DNA of 64,000 nucleotides from Marvania coccoides. Taxonomy: Eukaryota > Chlorophyta > Trebouxiophyceae > Chlorellales > Chlorellaceae. The DNA lies in NCBI GenBank assembly GCA_963854735.1, contig OY978099.1:434001-498000 (forward strand), given 5' to 3'. Positions 1 to 8,979 of the stretch are shown piece by piece. The stretch's first letter is position 1, and every line of letters begins with the position of its first letter. The translations under genes were made by a program, and so were the position numbers. Under the pieces are notes generated by a model that was given only the letters and a program-made list of their open reading frames with translations, was not told the DNA's origin and did not search any database.

Positions 1-2
1 CG

Positions 3-620
3 CCCCAAGTGGACGCCATGATGCGCACCTTTGGCCGCAAGTACCACGCCCTAAAAACCCCCCGCGTTCTCAAGTGGAAGCCTGCTTTGGGCACCGTGTC
101 GTTGACGCTCACCATCGGCGGCGCGGACTTGGAGTTCAACGTGAGCCCCCTGCACGCCGCGCTGCTGCTGTGCTTTGAGCAGCGGGCAGAGTGGGGTGCG
201 GGCGAGCTGTCGGAGGCCGTGGGCGTGGGCGTGGACGTGGTCAGGCGCAAGCTGGTGTACTGGATCAACCAGGGCGTAGTGGCGGAGGTGAGGTCGGAGG
301 AGGGGGTGCTGGTGGTGTACCGGCGCAATGAGGAGCTGCAGCACGGGAGCCCAGGCGACGGAGGCATGGAGATTGACGACCACGGGGCTGGGGTTGCGCC
401 AGACCACGACGCCATGGCCCACTTTGAACCGTTTGTGATGGGCATGCTGACCAACTTTGATGCGCTGCCGCTGGACCGCATCCACAACATGCTCAAGATG
501 TTTGTCACCGACCCGCCGTACGACAGGACCATCGAGCAACTGTCGGCGTTCATGGGCCGGCTGTCCACCGAGGACAAGGTCGTGCTGGAGGGCGGGGTGT
601 ACTTGAAGTCGAGAAAGTGA
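3..620 (+). CDS. APC2: Anaphase-promoting complex subunit 2, C-terminal part (5' end outside window)
   Basis: The reading frame is open from the first bases of the window, so this is the last exon or exons of a longer gene. It encodes about 205 residues. The first half resembles the cullin-homology and winged-helix region (VLKWKPALGTVSLTLTI, then a helical segment ending in KLVYWINQGVV). The last ~60 residues match the APC2 C-terminal domain (LPLDRIHNMLKMFV, YDRTIEQLSAFMGRL, and a terminal GGVYLKSRK). In the family this domain pairs with the RING subunit APC11 to form the catalytic core of the APC/C ubiquitin ligase, which drives mitotic exit. An acidic, poorly conserved linker lies between the two parts. 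The gene converges on coilin with about 290 bp between stops. The identity is confident; the upstream exon structure is not visible. Confidence 0.9.
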   Translation, partial: PQVDAMMRTFGRKYHALKTPRVLKWKPALGTVSLTLTIGGADLEFNVSPLHAALLLCFEQRAEWGAGELSEAVGVGVDVVRRKLVYWINQGVVAEVRSEEGVLVVYRRNEELQHGSPGDGGMEIDDHGAGVAPDHDAMAHFEPFVMGMLTNFDALPLDRIHNMLKMFVTDPPYDRTIEQLSAFMGRLSTEDKVVLEGGVYLKSRK

Positions 621-907
621 GATTCCCAGAACTTTGTTTTTGTTTTGCTTTTTTAATGTAAACAAAACAAGGGACAAAACACAATCAAGCGATCAAAACA
701 CTTGGGTATTGTTTTGTTATTTTTTCTGAACTCCAGTTTTATCTATGTAATGTTTTGGGTTTGTTTTGTGATTTTCTTATAAACCCAAAACTCGACGTTT
801 TGTTGAGTTTCTGTTGGGGGCTTTGCTCCAATTTTCTGCTTGAACAAAACAAATACAGTTTTATTTCAATTGAAAATCAAAACAAAAACACATCAACAGC
901 AAAATAG
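621..907. other. Convergent 3' spacer, APC2/coilin
   Basis: This is 287 bp of AT-rich sequence full of TTTTGTTTTG and AAACAAAAC runs, serving as the 3' regions of two convergent genes. I see no further gene. Confidence 0.6.
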
Positions 908-2529
908 CTACTCTTGCAACAATTCCATGTTACCACGCAGCATGCGCAGGATGGAGCCCACCCCAGCCTGTGCCTTCCCTCCCGCTCTCTTTCTGGGCCT
1001 CAGCTGCATTCGATCGCCATTCCCACCGCCGACACCAATGCGTTCCTTGCTGCCGATTTCCTTGCCCCCCGACAGCTCCGCCCGCCGCTGCTGCAGCTGT
1101 CCCACCAGCCACCCCAAGTTCACGTCTGTTCCCCCTATTTCAATACTTGCTGCACTATCCCCGATTGGCGTCTTTGGCAGTGGCCCGATGTCAGCAGCTT
1201 TCCTCGGACGCGGCGGGCCCAAGCGCGAATACTCCACAGCATCGCTCGCTTTCTCGTCCTTCTCCAGCTGCTGCCGCGCCTCAATTCCATCACCATCTCC
1301 AGCACCTTCTTTCCTCTCCTCTTCTTTCTGCAGCACGTATCGCAGCTCTGCAAACGAAGACAGCTCAGCCACAAGAATACCAGCTTCGTCATAGCTGCTG
1401 GGCGGGCCTTCCTCCTCCTCCTCCTCTTCTCCGTCACCATAGAGAACTTCTTCACCAGCCTCCAGACCCTGCTGCACCCTGAGAGGGTCGGGGTATGGCT
1501 CCAAAGTCAGCATGGCAGCATCACCGACGATCACCCGACCCTGCCGAACTTCAGAAATCTGCAAGAGAGGAATGGCAGAGATTTATTATTAAAAAAAAAA
1601 AAATGAACATTGAAACTAATAATATCCCAAATAACTTACCCGCGGGGCAAAGTCGCTGCCAATTTCAAGCAGCTTGTAAGCGACCACGCTGTCCACGGTT
1701 GGGGTGCCATTGCAGGGCATCAGCGCAGCAAAATCTTCTTCCGTCATTACAGGTTGCGGCACTGGAACACCCGTGTTGGTTTTGCCGGCCAGCTCTCCCT
1801 CCGACTCTTCATCGCTGCTGCTGCTGCTGGAGTCGTCGCTGCTGCTGCTCGAATCTTCGCTGCTGCTAGAGTCGTCGCTGCCGCTGGAATCCTCACTGCT
1901 GCTGCTATCACTGCTGCTGCTGGAGTCGTCGCTGCTGCTGCTCGAATCATCGCTGCTGCTGCTTTCTGACAACTCCTTCTGCGGCTTTTGCGTCGTCTCC
2001 TCTTTTTGCAGCTCACTTGCCAGCTGCCTTGGGCCGGCTGCGTCAGGTCCGTCCAGGCCTTCGCGCCGCCGCCGCCGCTTTGCAGCTTTACGCCGAGCGC
2101 TTCTGCTGGGCTGGCGTTTTTCCTCTTCCTCCGCCTGCTCTGCCGCAGCATCGCTGTCCTTTTGAATTTCAGTTGAGGACGGCGTGGTCGTGTCTCGCTT
2201 TCGTTTCCCCCTCCGCCGAAACTCGAGCACATCACCGTCCCGCAACAGGGCGGTGTCGCTGCACAAAAGGATTTCAAAGCCACCCAACGTGACGGCAACA
2301 GCTTCTGGCGACGTGCCTTTTGCTCCTGCGGCTGCCAGCACGCCCTGAACGAGCCTGACCACACTAGTTGGCGGCGTCGGCAGCGGCCACCTGCAGAAAT
2401 TTTAGTAGGGCATGAGCAACAACGTTGGTGACGCTGGGCCTCATTCTTCAAAAATCACCCTCACCATAGCTTCTCGCTCGGCGACTCGCTCAGATTAAGC
2501 GAAATTTTAACCCGAGAAGGCTGCGACAT
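908..2529 (-). CDS. COIL: Coilin (Cajal-body scaffold)
   Basis: Model: complement(join(908..1558,1640..2390,2465..2529)), 488 residues. Exon 1 plus exon 2 give an N-terminal self-association-like domain (KLWWPLPTPPT, then LLCSDTALLRDGDVLEFRRR, typical of the coilin ubiquitin-like fold). A basic RRKAAKRRRRR stretch and a long Ser/Asp tract (about residues 165-220) follow. The C-terminal Tudor-like domain (VDSVVAYKLLEIG, FAPR|ISEVRQGRVIVGD, LTLEPYPDP) crosses the second intron in phase 0. Coilin organises Cajal bodies, where snRNPs and snoRNPs mature. The extreme C-terminus is basic (MQLRPRKRAGGK). The ATG at 2529 is followed by a phase-2 GT donor that restores the WW of the domain, which supports this start. 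The Ser/Asp tract is encoded by an imperfect CTGCTG repeat on the plus strand and may vary in length. Confidence 0.88.
1800..1970. repeat. Imperfect trinucleotide tract inside coilin
   Basis: Repeated CTGCTGCTG units with interspersed TCGTCG and GAATC encode the Ser/Asp-rich linker of coilin on the minus strand. This is a low-complexity region prone to length change, probably a set of CK2-type phosphosites (inferred from the SSSDD pattern). Confidence 0.7.
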
Positions 2530-3221
2530 GCCGAGAATCAATTAATTTGCCCACGACACTCGTGGAAGGAAAAGCTTGATTTTTTAACTGCAATGGAATA
2601 TAACAAAACTTCTCTTGACACAAAAATAGTATAAATCAAGTGTAAGCTGGGCATTTTCCTTCTCTCCCTCCGCTGCCGTCACAACAATAAGAAGCTGAAT
2701 TATATATTATGGATATAGGGAGATTGATGCCTACAAGGACTAAGGGGGGTCAAGCCACCGATTAGCCCAGAATGGAGTTCTCTTGTAGCCATGCATGCGC
2801 AAGGAGCTTAATAGAATGACGTGCGTGCGTATCAAAGGGTGCTAATTTATTACATATCAAATACCATTTTAACCAAAATCTAACGACCTCTGAATCGTTC
2901 AAATAGAAAACAACAAGCAAAATGAAAACACTGCCGGCGCAAAATCTTCATTGCACCGCAGCGCTGAAAAAAACAAAACAAAACAAAACATAATTAAGAC
3001 CCAAAAAGGGACGACTGAAGGGGCGATAAATATTTATCACCTCTATAAATGGAAAAAATGCATGAACGCCGATCACCAGTTAAGACCAATTCATTCAGTT
3101 GCTGAAGAAAGAAAAGAAAAGAAAGGGGAGAAAGAGGAGCTAGTAAATAAAACCTCCAAATATAAACGCCAATTACTGCACCGCTTGCTTCCTTGTCAGT
3201 CATCGTCATTCACACCATTTC
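2530..3221. other. Spacer, coilin 5' side / hexuloisomerase 3' side
   Basis: This is 692 bp of AT-rich sequence with no gene that I can support. It holds a degenerate third copy of the dispersed repeat seen at 48.2 and 61.1 kb (3007-3083) and a short AAAACAAAAC run just before it. Confidence 0.5.
3007..3083 (+). repeat. Degenerate copy of dispersed repeat A
   Basis: The segment carries, in order, GACTGAAGGGGCGATAAA, CTCTATAAATGG, ATGCATGAACGCCGATCACC. The copy at 61146-61225 has the same order: GACTAAAGGGGCGATAAG, CCCTATAAAAGG, ATGCATGCAGG, AACGCCGGTCACC. Only the first ~80 bp of the element are recognisable here. Confidence 0.6.
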
Positions 3222-3953
3222 CTATTCCAGATTGGTGTGCGTGGCCTTCAGTATGGCGTCGTCCACCCCCAATTTATTCTTCAACATCACGCACATGATG
3301 TCGAAAAACAGCTGCAAAGACAGCTCATAGCTAGAACCCATCAGCAGGGAGCTTTCTTTGCCGCCCATTCCAGCGGTGCGATGCAGGTGAGCCGGGTCAC
3401 GCCCCAACAGCGACGCAGGAGGAAGACAAGTGGCGGGGATTTGAATGCAGACGTCAGCAAAATCCTGGATGGGAGACGGAGGTTGGGACGTCAAGGCGAC
3501 TACTGTAGCTCCTGAAAATAAAAATTAGAGCGCTTGTTAAAAGGAGGTGTAATTTGAGATGAAAAATGGAGGGGGTGCACCGCTGATGGGGAAAAAACAA
3601 ACCCTTGCGAGCTCACCTGCTCTCTGGGCTTCTCCCGACAGGGCAGACACCGTGCTGAAGAAACCCGGGCCGCAGCTGACCATCAGGACGTCCCCGGGGC
3701 CTACAGCCTGCGCCGTCATTTCCCCGACGAAAAATGCCTTCAAGCCCATGTGAAAAAGGCGCATCGTCAGACCTCTCATGGCCAAACCCTCCCGTCCGAC
3801 GCCGTATATTCCAATCCGCTTGCCCTCAAGCAGGGTCTCCATGAGGATGGCAAGTGCCTGCCCATCGACGCCATAAAGGTTTTGCGTCAGCTCTGCCGTT
3901 GCCGCTTCAATCAAGCCGTGATATTCCGCAACAGTTGCATTGTTGTCAGCCAT
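3222..3953 (-). CDS. SIS-domain isomerase, 6-phospho-3-hexuloisomerase-like
   Basis: Model: complement(join(3222..3511,3617..3953)), 208 residues, one phase-1 intron. A single SIS (sugar isomerase) domain fills the protein: KRIGIYGVGREGLAMRGL, MRLFHMGL with EMTAQAVGPGDVLMVSCGPG, AGATVVALTSQPPSPIQDFAD across the splice, then a C-terminal LLMGSSYELSLQLFFDI and a terminal ATHTNLE. That last pair is the signature of the PHI/HxlB group, whose MGS..E segment contributes the catalytic Glu. In bacteria and archaea these enzymes interconvert 3-hexulose-6-phosphate and fructose-6-phosphate (ribulose monophosphate pathway, or ribose-5-phosphate supply). The substrate here is inferred, not shown. No hexulose-phosphate synthase is nearby. 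No targeting leader is obvious, which suggests the cytosol. The gene diverges from the kinase at 4509. Confidence 0.82.
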
Positions 3954-4508
3954 CGTTTTGTCGCAATGGGGGGTATGCTTTAATGGGGGCTATAACCAGC
4001 GAGGAAAATTTTGTATTTCAGAGATTCAGATTCCCCCCCAAAAAACTTTGGGATAGTTCACAGCAGCTGTTATGTGGCAATTGCTTGCGTGTATATAAAT
4101 GTAAATGTAATTGGTTGTAAATAATACAAAAGGCACGGTATCACTAATTGCCTCTCTCTGCTCTGATGCTGTGCTTTTTTGTGCCTGCTTTAGAAGACAG
4201 CGAGAGAGGGCTGCTTAAAAAAAAAAAAAATGTGCACTTGCAGAAAACAATAATACGACGCGAAAACTTGAAGGATACAGAGCTTAACTTGACTGATAGA
4301 ACAACCGATAGATCACTTTTTACCACATCATTTTTAAGCAGTTTGAGCTATCACAACTTCTTGATGAATTTTAATAATCCTCAAATTTTCATTTAAAAAG
4401 CAAAATACATTTTCTTTGCTCAGTGAAATATTTTTTACCGCCGCTCTGCTGCTTTTTAGTTCTCCCATATGCCCAGTCTACCCCAGGGATAATTAAGCTT
4501 GATTTTGG
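3954..4508. promoter_or_regulatory. Divergent intergenic region, hexuloisomerase / P-loop kinase
   Basis: This is 555 bp of AT-rich sequence between two outward-facing start codons. It contains a copy of the ~45-bp dispersed element B (4466-4505), which ends immediately before the kinase ATG. No other gene is visible. Confidence 0.5.
4466..4505 (+). repeat. Dispersed element B, copy 1
   Basis: CATATGCCCA followed by CTACCCCAGGGATAATTAAG and CTTGATTTT. It matches 34011-34054 on the same strand and 15390-15435 on the opposite strand over most of its length. Confidence 0.6.
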
Positions 4509-5151
4509 ATGCCCACTCTGGTGTTGTTGAAAGGCCACCCAGGCTGTGGCAAAACCAGTTTAGCAAGAGCACTCGCTGCTCAGCTGCGCTGGCCACACAT
4601 CGATAAAGACGACGCTCGCGACGCGCTGGAGCTGCTTGCCACCAAAGAAACATCGTCCATCGACTGGAACCAGCTGAGTTATGACATAATGTTCAATTAT
4701 GTTGAAAGCCAGCTTCGTGTGGGGCTAAGCGTCATTGTAGACTGCCCTCTGGCTCGTCGAGAGCTCTTCGACGCAGCAGCGGAACTTGCAGCCAAGGTAT
4801 TTAAAAAAAAGGGGATTGGTAATGATTGAGAACGTGAAGAAAACAGGAAATTCACGAACTTCTCCTCCTTCTTTACAGTACGATGCTGGTCTGGCTCTGG
4901 TGGAAGCAGCGGCTCAAAATGCCGCCGAATGGGAGCAAAGGTTGGCCCGACGGAGAGAGGAAGCTTCTTCTTCCTCGGGCCACAAACCCAGAAGCATGGA
5001 TGAAGTTCAAAAGTTGATAGTGAAATATAATGGGAGCGAACGCTGGTCAGAGAGCCTCGCTCAGCAATCCATGCTTGCGTTCCACATTCGAATTGACACA
5101 ACTCAACCCATGGATGAGCAGGTTAATACTGTCCTTGCAGCAATAAAGTGA
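4509..5151 (+). CDS. P-loop kinase-like ATPase (AAA_33 / zeta-toxin-like fold)
   Basis: Model: join(4509..4796,4879..5151), 186 residues, phase-0 intron. The N-terminus holds a Walker A (GHPGCGKTSLARALA, residues ~9-23) and the IDKDDARD motif that follows it in the AAA_33 small-molecule kinase family. A hydrophobic strand ending in VIVDCPL is a Walker-B-like or substrate segment, and EWEQRLARRR forms the Arg-rich lid. Plants and bacteria carry homologues of this size, but their substrates are mostly unknown, so I assign only an ATP-dependent phosphotransferase role. The middle stretch (ASSSSGHKPRS) is a flexible insertion. No targeting signal is visible. Confidence 0.75.
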
Positions 5152-5257
5152 ATGAAATCCGACGAGTCTTGTTTGCAGCTTCCTGTCGACTTCTGCAGAT
5201 AAAAAACACTCGACTGCCCCCCTTGGATCTTTATCGTTTCCATCAATTTTTTCCAGC

Positions 5258-6088
5258 ATGGTCTCCTTCTTTGGGTCTCTCGCTAGGGAGGGGCTGACGA
5301 GCCAGAGTCTCTTGCAAAGTGGTTAGTTATTTATTTCAACATTTTTTTCTTTCATATGACCTGGGAAATCCTTTAAAAGAGTCTCCTTAGTTTTTAAGAT
5401 GATAATGACTAGTTTTCAGGGTCTAATCCCTTAAAATTTCTCTCGAATAATTCAGGTTTCCGCTGCACCATCACTCGCGAGAGCTGCCTTTCAATGCTGC
5501 TCCCTTCTTCTTCACCTGGCCCCGCAGTGCTCACTCGCCACGTCCACGGCTCCACGACCAAGCTCTTCGCCAATGGGGAAGAAATCGCGCGTGAGCATTT
5601 GGGGGCCAAAGAGCCGCAAATCCAACAAGAGACAAGCGCAAAAGGGGCCGAAGAGACGAAAGGGGGGGCGTACGCTTCGCGAGACTCGCCTCGAGCACAT
5701 GCTGCCCCTCCCACAGAAGGCAAGAGCGACAAACAGCTCATCAAGGAGCAGACTGCAGGGGCTAAAACTCGTGTCGGGAAAAAATCCACCAAGTACGCTG
5801 GTAGGTGTATTTCGTAATTGTGTGTGTTTTATGGTTTAAGATGAACCGTTATTTAATTCATATGCCCAGTAAAACCCGTTAATTTGATTGTGTGAACATG
5901 CTTTTCCTGCAGACAAGTCCACTTCTTCTGGCTCTACGAAGGATTCTGCATCTCCGCTTGGAGACAGGCCTTCGGGGGTGGAGTGGGGAAGAGTTTTTTA
6001 TGTAGGGCGGAGGGTGGCGATGACTTTTATCAGCAGAAATTTGGCTGTCCTTCGTGGAACGGCACTTGTAAAACATGCGCTCTGGTGA
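5258..6088 (+). CDS. Unrecognised three-exon gene
   Basis: Best model: join(5258..5321,5456..5800,5913..6088), 194 residues. Donors and acceptors are canonical and phases agree. The N-terminus (MVSFFGSLAREGLTSQSLL, then Arg/Ser-rich) looks like a mitochondrial or plastid leader. The middle is Lys/Glu/Ser-rich and low in complexity, and no domain is recognised. The last exon is ambiguous. In another frame (from about 5914) it encodes an aromatic and Cys-rich segment containing VHFFWLYEGFCISAWRQAF and FYQQKFGCPSWNGTCKTCAL, and ends at a good GTGAGC donor. That looks more protein-like than the chosen frame but does not join exon 2 in phase. Either the structure or the sequence has an error here. 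Confidence 0.38.
5859..5889 (+). repeat. Partial match to dispersed element B
   Basis: CATATGCCCAGT followed by AAAACCCGTTAATTTGATT. Only the first 12 bp match the other copies closely, and the remainder is a loose match. It lies in intron 2 of the unrecognised gene. Confidence 0.3.
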
Positions 6089-6475
6089 GCCACTCTCTGT
6101 GAAAGTGGTAGGCAATGCTCGGCAGTCACTCTTCCACCCAGGCAACAGCGTACATATGCATTCACCCATGATGGACCCATGCTATGAATGATATGTTAAA
6201 TAGAAGGAATCCAAAGGGCAGTTTATTTCTCAATTTCTATACAAAATGAAATTGTTTACATTTATTATTGTGTGGCGGTAGCCCGATATAGCTCTATTGT
6301 GGACTAGTGTTCTCATTTCACACTTTTTGTTTTTTCGAACAATAATTTTCTGACCGTCACGATTATTCACTGGGTTTTCCTTTGCAGCATTTGAATTTAT
6401 ACCATCTCCTTTTTTCTAAGCTTTTTATTTTCATTAGTTTTCTCCACAAAAAAATTCAAAGATTCAGCTGGACAC
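6089..6475. other. Spacer upstream of the short-chain dehydrogenase
   Basis: This is 387 bp, AT-rich in the second half. The first ~80 bp could belong to a further exon of the preceding gene (an acceptor-like TTCCACCCAG lies near 6140). Otherwise nothing is recognised. Confidence 0.4.
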
Positions 6476-7623
6476 ATGCGTTTCTCCGGCACCAAGTGGG
6501 CGATTGGCTCGCTAACGAGGTGTTTTACCACTGGCTTGGGCTACGAAGCGTCAGGGTATACCCCTCTTGCCCTCAAAGGCAAGAGTTATTTCGTAACAGG
6601 AAGCACAGACGGAGTCGGCAAACACTCAGCCAGCCTACTAGCCCAAGCAGGCGCCACCGTCCTGGTTCACGGCCGCAACCTTCAAAAAGTGAAGAAAACG
6701 ATCAGGGAGCTCCGTACTCAGAGCGCAAATCCCTCTGTATTTGGTTATTGCAATGATGTGTCAACGATTACCGCTGTCAAAGCCCTGGCAGCGCATGTTA
6801 CACGCGACGTTCACCAGTTCTTTGGTGGTTCTCTTCACTGCCTTGCCAATAATGCTGGCGTGTTCATGGAGGACTATGAGGCGACGGACGACGGCTTGGA
6901 GTCAACCTGGGCTGTGAATGTGATGGCCCCATGGCTCCTTTCCAAGGAGCTGCTACCAATTATTAATGGCCGGATAGTCAACTGCAGTTCCATTAGCCTG
7001 GCTGACGACATTGATATGGCGAACACGCAGCAGGCAAGTTACCAGTACCTCTGTTTTATTTTTCCAGGGGTTAAATAAGTCTAATTCGTATCTAATTTTC
7101 TCAGGAAAATGGTTATGAAAGGGAGGGGCATGCCTCTTACGGCACATCCAAGTTGGCATTGAATATGTGGTCTTATCGCCTGGCAACTTTGCTAACAAAT
7201 GCGGGCAGCCATGTGACAGTTAATTGCGTTGACCCTGGTACCGTTTCCACAAAGCTGCTGTATGCTGGATGGGGCGACATTTCTGCGGGGATCGCCCTGC
7301 GCGTGGATGTGAGCAGCAGATATTGAAAATAGCCATTGAAAATATTTTTTTCTTCCAAAGAAGTTTGTTTTTGGTTGTTATGCCGGACATCTGTTGCCTA
7401 AAGACCTCAAACCCAATACTGTTCTTCCCTGCAGGAGGCTGATGACGAGTTCTGGGCTGCAACCGACCCCTCATTGGACCACATCACGGGCAAGTATTTT
7501 GTAAATAGAAAGAGTAGGCAGTCGTCAAGTGCATCTTACGACGCCGAGAAGCAGCAGCAGGTCTGGGAGCTGCTGGAGAAGCAAACAGGTGTGATTTTTG
7601 ACGTTGATAGCATTTTACAGTAA
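6476..7623 (+). CDS. Short-chain dehydrogenase/reductase (retinol-dehydrogenase-like)
   Basis: Model: join(6476..7033,7105..7308,7435..7623), 316 residues. Intron 1 has a GC donor (CAG|GCAAGT), which is required to join NTQQ to ENGYERE without a stop. Classical SDR elements are present: the NAD(P) motif TGSTDGVG (residues ~42-49), CLANNAGVF for the NNAG motif, the SSIS active-site Ser region, and YGTSKLAL for YxxxK. The PGTVSTKL loop and a C-terminal ATDPSLDHITGKYF are typical of the human DHRS12/RDH and plant homologue subgroup. The protein is an oxidoreductase of unknown substrate, probably a lipid or other hydrophobic alcohol. The N-terminus (FSGTKWAIGSLTRCFTTGLG) may be a membrane-associating helix. 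Confidence 0.85.
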
Positions 7624-7811
7624 CCTAGAAACAACAAAGGCTGTGGCCACTGCAGCTGCAAAACATTTGTACCCAGTACGAGCAGCAGTCGCCCCGTTGA
7701 ATGCGACTCTTTATTTCAAGCTGAAATTAACACGTTGTATACGAATGCTTTTCTTTGAAAGATATGTATAATAAATAGTTCATTCAATTTTTTTCTTTGT
7801 CCACGTGGCCA

Positions 7812-8757
7812 TTATTCTCTTGGCTTCCGAACCACCAATGTATTCATGTAAACATAACGTGAAAATAATACAAAAAGTTTGCGAAACCAGACAAATTGGC
7901 TGCGGTGCGCTCGCAAAGCACGCCATGCCGCCAAAGGAAAGCCGCCAATAAAACAGGTTTTGTTGGAGTTCAAGCCAGACAAAGCAACTGAAAACAAAGC
8001 ATCCAGCGGCCCAAGATATTTCCGAAAAATCGAAGTAGTTTCCTGCAATACATGTTGCCCATTGGTCAAATTAAAAAAAAAAAAAAAATCGACGTGCTGT
8101 TGCAGTTGAAAGCACTCTCCTCATTCTCCTCACCAGCATTAATAGGTGTGTGTCGTCGGTCCCTTTGATTTCCTCCAAAGCTTCCCTTACTCCCACGCTT
8201 GTACTTACGTGATTTGGGTGCCCTGAAACGCCACCGCTGTCGAAAGTCAGAACCTGCAATCAGCGAAACGGGAAACTTAATGATTTCTCAGCGCCAGCAT
8301 TTATAATACGATACAAACGCACCAATTCAGGTCTACATTTTGCAATTGCGCCGTTGACGTGCTCGGCTACGACCTGCGGTGGCCAGGAGACGTGCATTCC
8401 ATCGGGCAGGCGGGCGTCGTCGACCACAGTCACGCATTGGCGCGAAATTCCGAGCAGGCTGCAAGCATGATACATCTCTTGAGCTCGTATAGCTCCCAGG
8501 CCGTCTGCATTTCCTGTTTAAAAGGGTATCATAGAGGAAGTCGTCATCTGGATTATTCACATCACTTTTCAAACTGGTTCCCATGCGACTGCAAGCTTGC
8601 CTGTCGAAAGGCACAAAGCCCATAATTTGTATCCTTGAGCTTGCAAATGCATGATCGACGGCAAAAAGAACATGCATTCGTCGTCTGGGTGGGCAGTGAT
8701 CAGCAAAGCTGATTTTTGGCTTTCATGCATATCGCTGCTGCCAGGTGACTTATTCAT
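7812..8757 (-). CDS. PIGL: N-acetylglucosaminyl-phosphatidylinositol de-N-acetylase
   Basis: Model: complement(join(7812..8042,8134..8253,8323..8513,8601..8757)), 232 residues. Exon 1 carries the zinc-binding AHPDDE motif (residues ~22-27). Exons 1-2 join as LCLSTG|NADGLGAIRAQE only if intron 1 uses a GC donor (CAG|GCAAGC). Exon 2 holds VTVVDDARLPDGM and exon 3 TFDSGGVSGHPNH, the second metal and substrate motif. Exon 4 ends in AHRSQFVWFRKLF and LFSRYVYMN, the conserved PIG-L C-terminus. The enzyme performs the second step of GPI-anchor synthesis on the cytosolic face of the ER. A usual N-terminal membrane helix is not obvious; the protein starts only ~20 residues before the catalytic domain. 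The gene is head-to-head with Aquarius, with 222 bp between start codons. Confidence 0.9.
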
Positions 8758-8979
8758 CAGCCTGTATTAAATTTTAATATAAAATAAACACGCAACCGCT
8801 GGGGGCTAAAAAATAGAACTTCTATTCGGAATGCTTTCCAAAAAAACGTTTTATTCTTATAACTTTGCCGATTTATCGCTTTTTATATTTGTTTCGACTC
8901 TGATTGAGAACATCACATCGATCGCATGCACATACAGAATCACTGGTTGCATTAATTAATTTTTATTGCGATTTTCGAG
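8758..8979. promoter_or_regulatory. Divergent promoter region, PIGL / Aquarius
   Basis: 222 bp of AT-rich DNA separate two outward-facing start codons, so both promoters must lie here or inside the genes. No individual site can be assigned. Confidence 0.5.
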
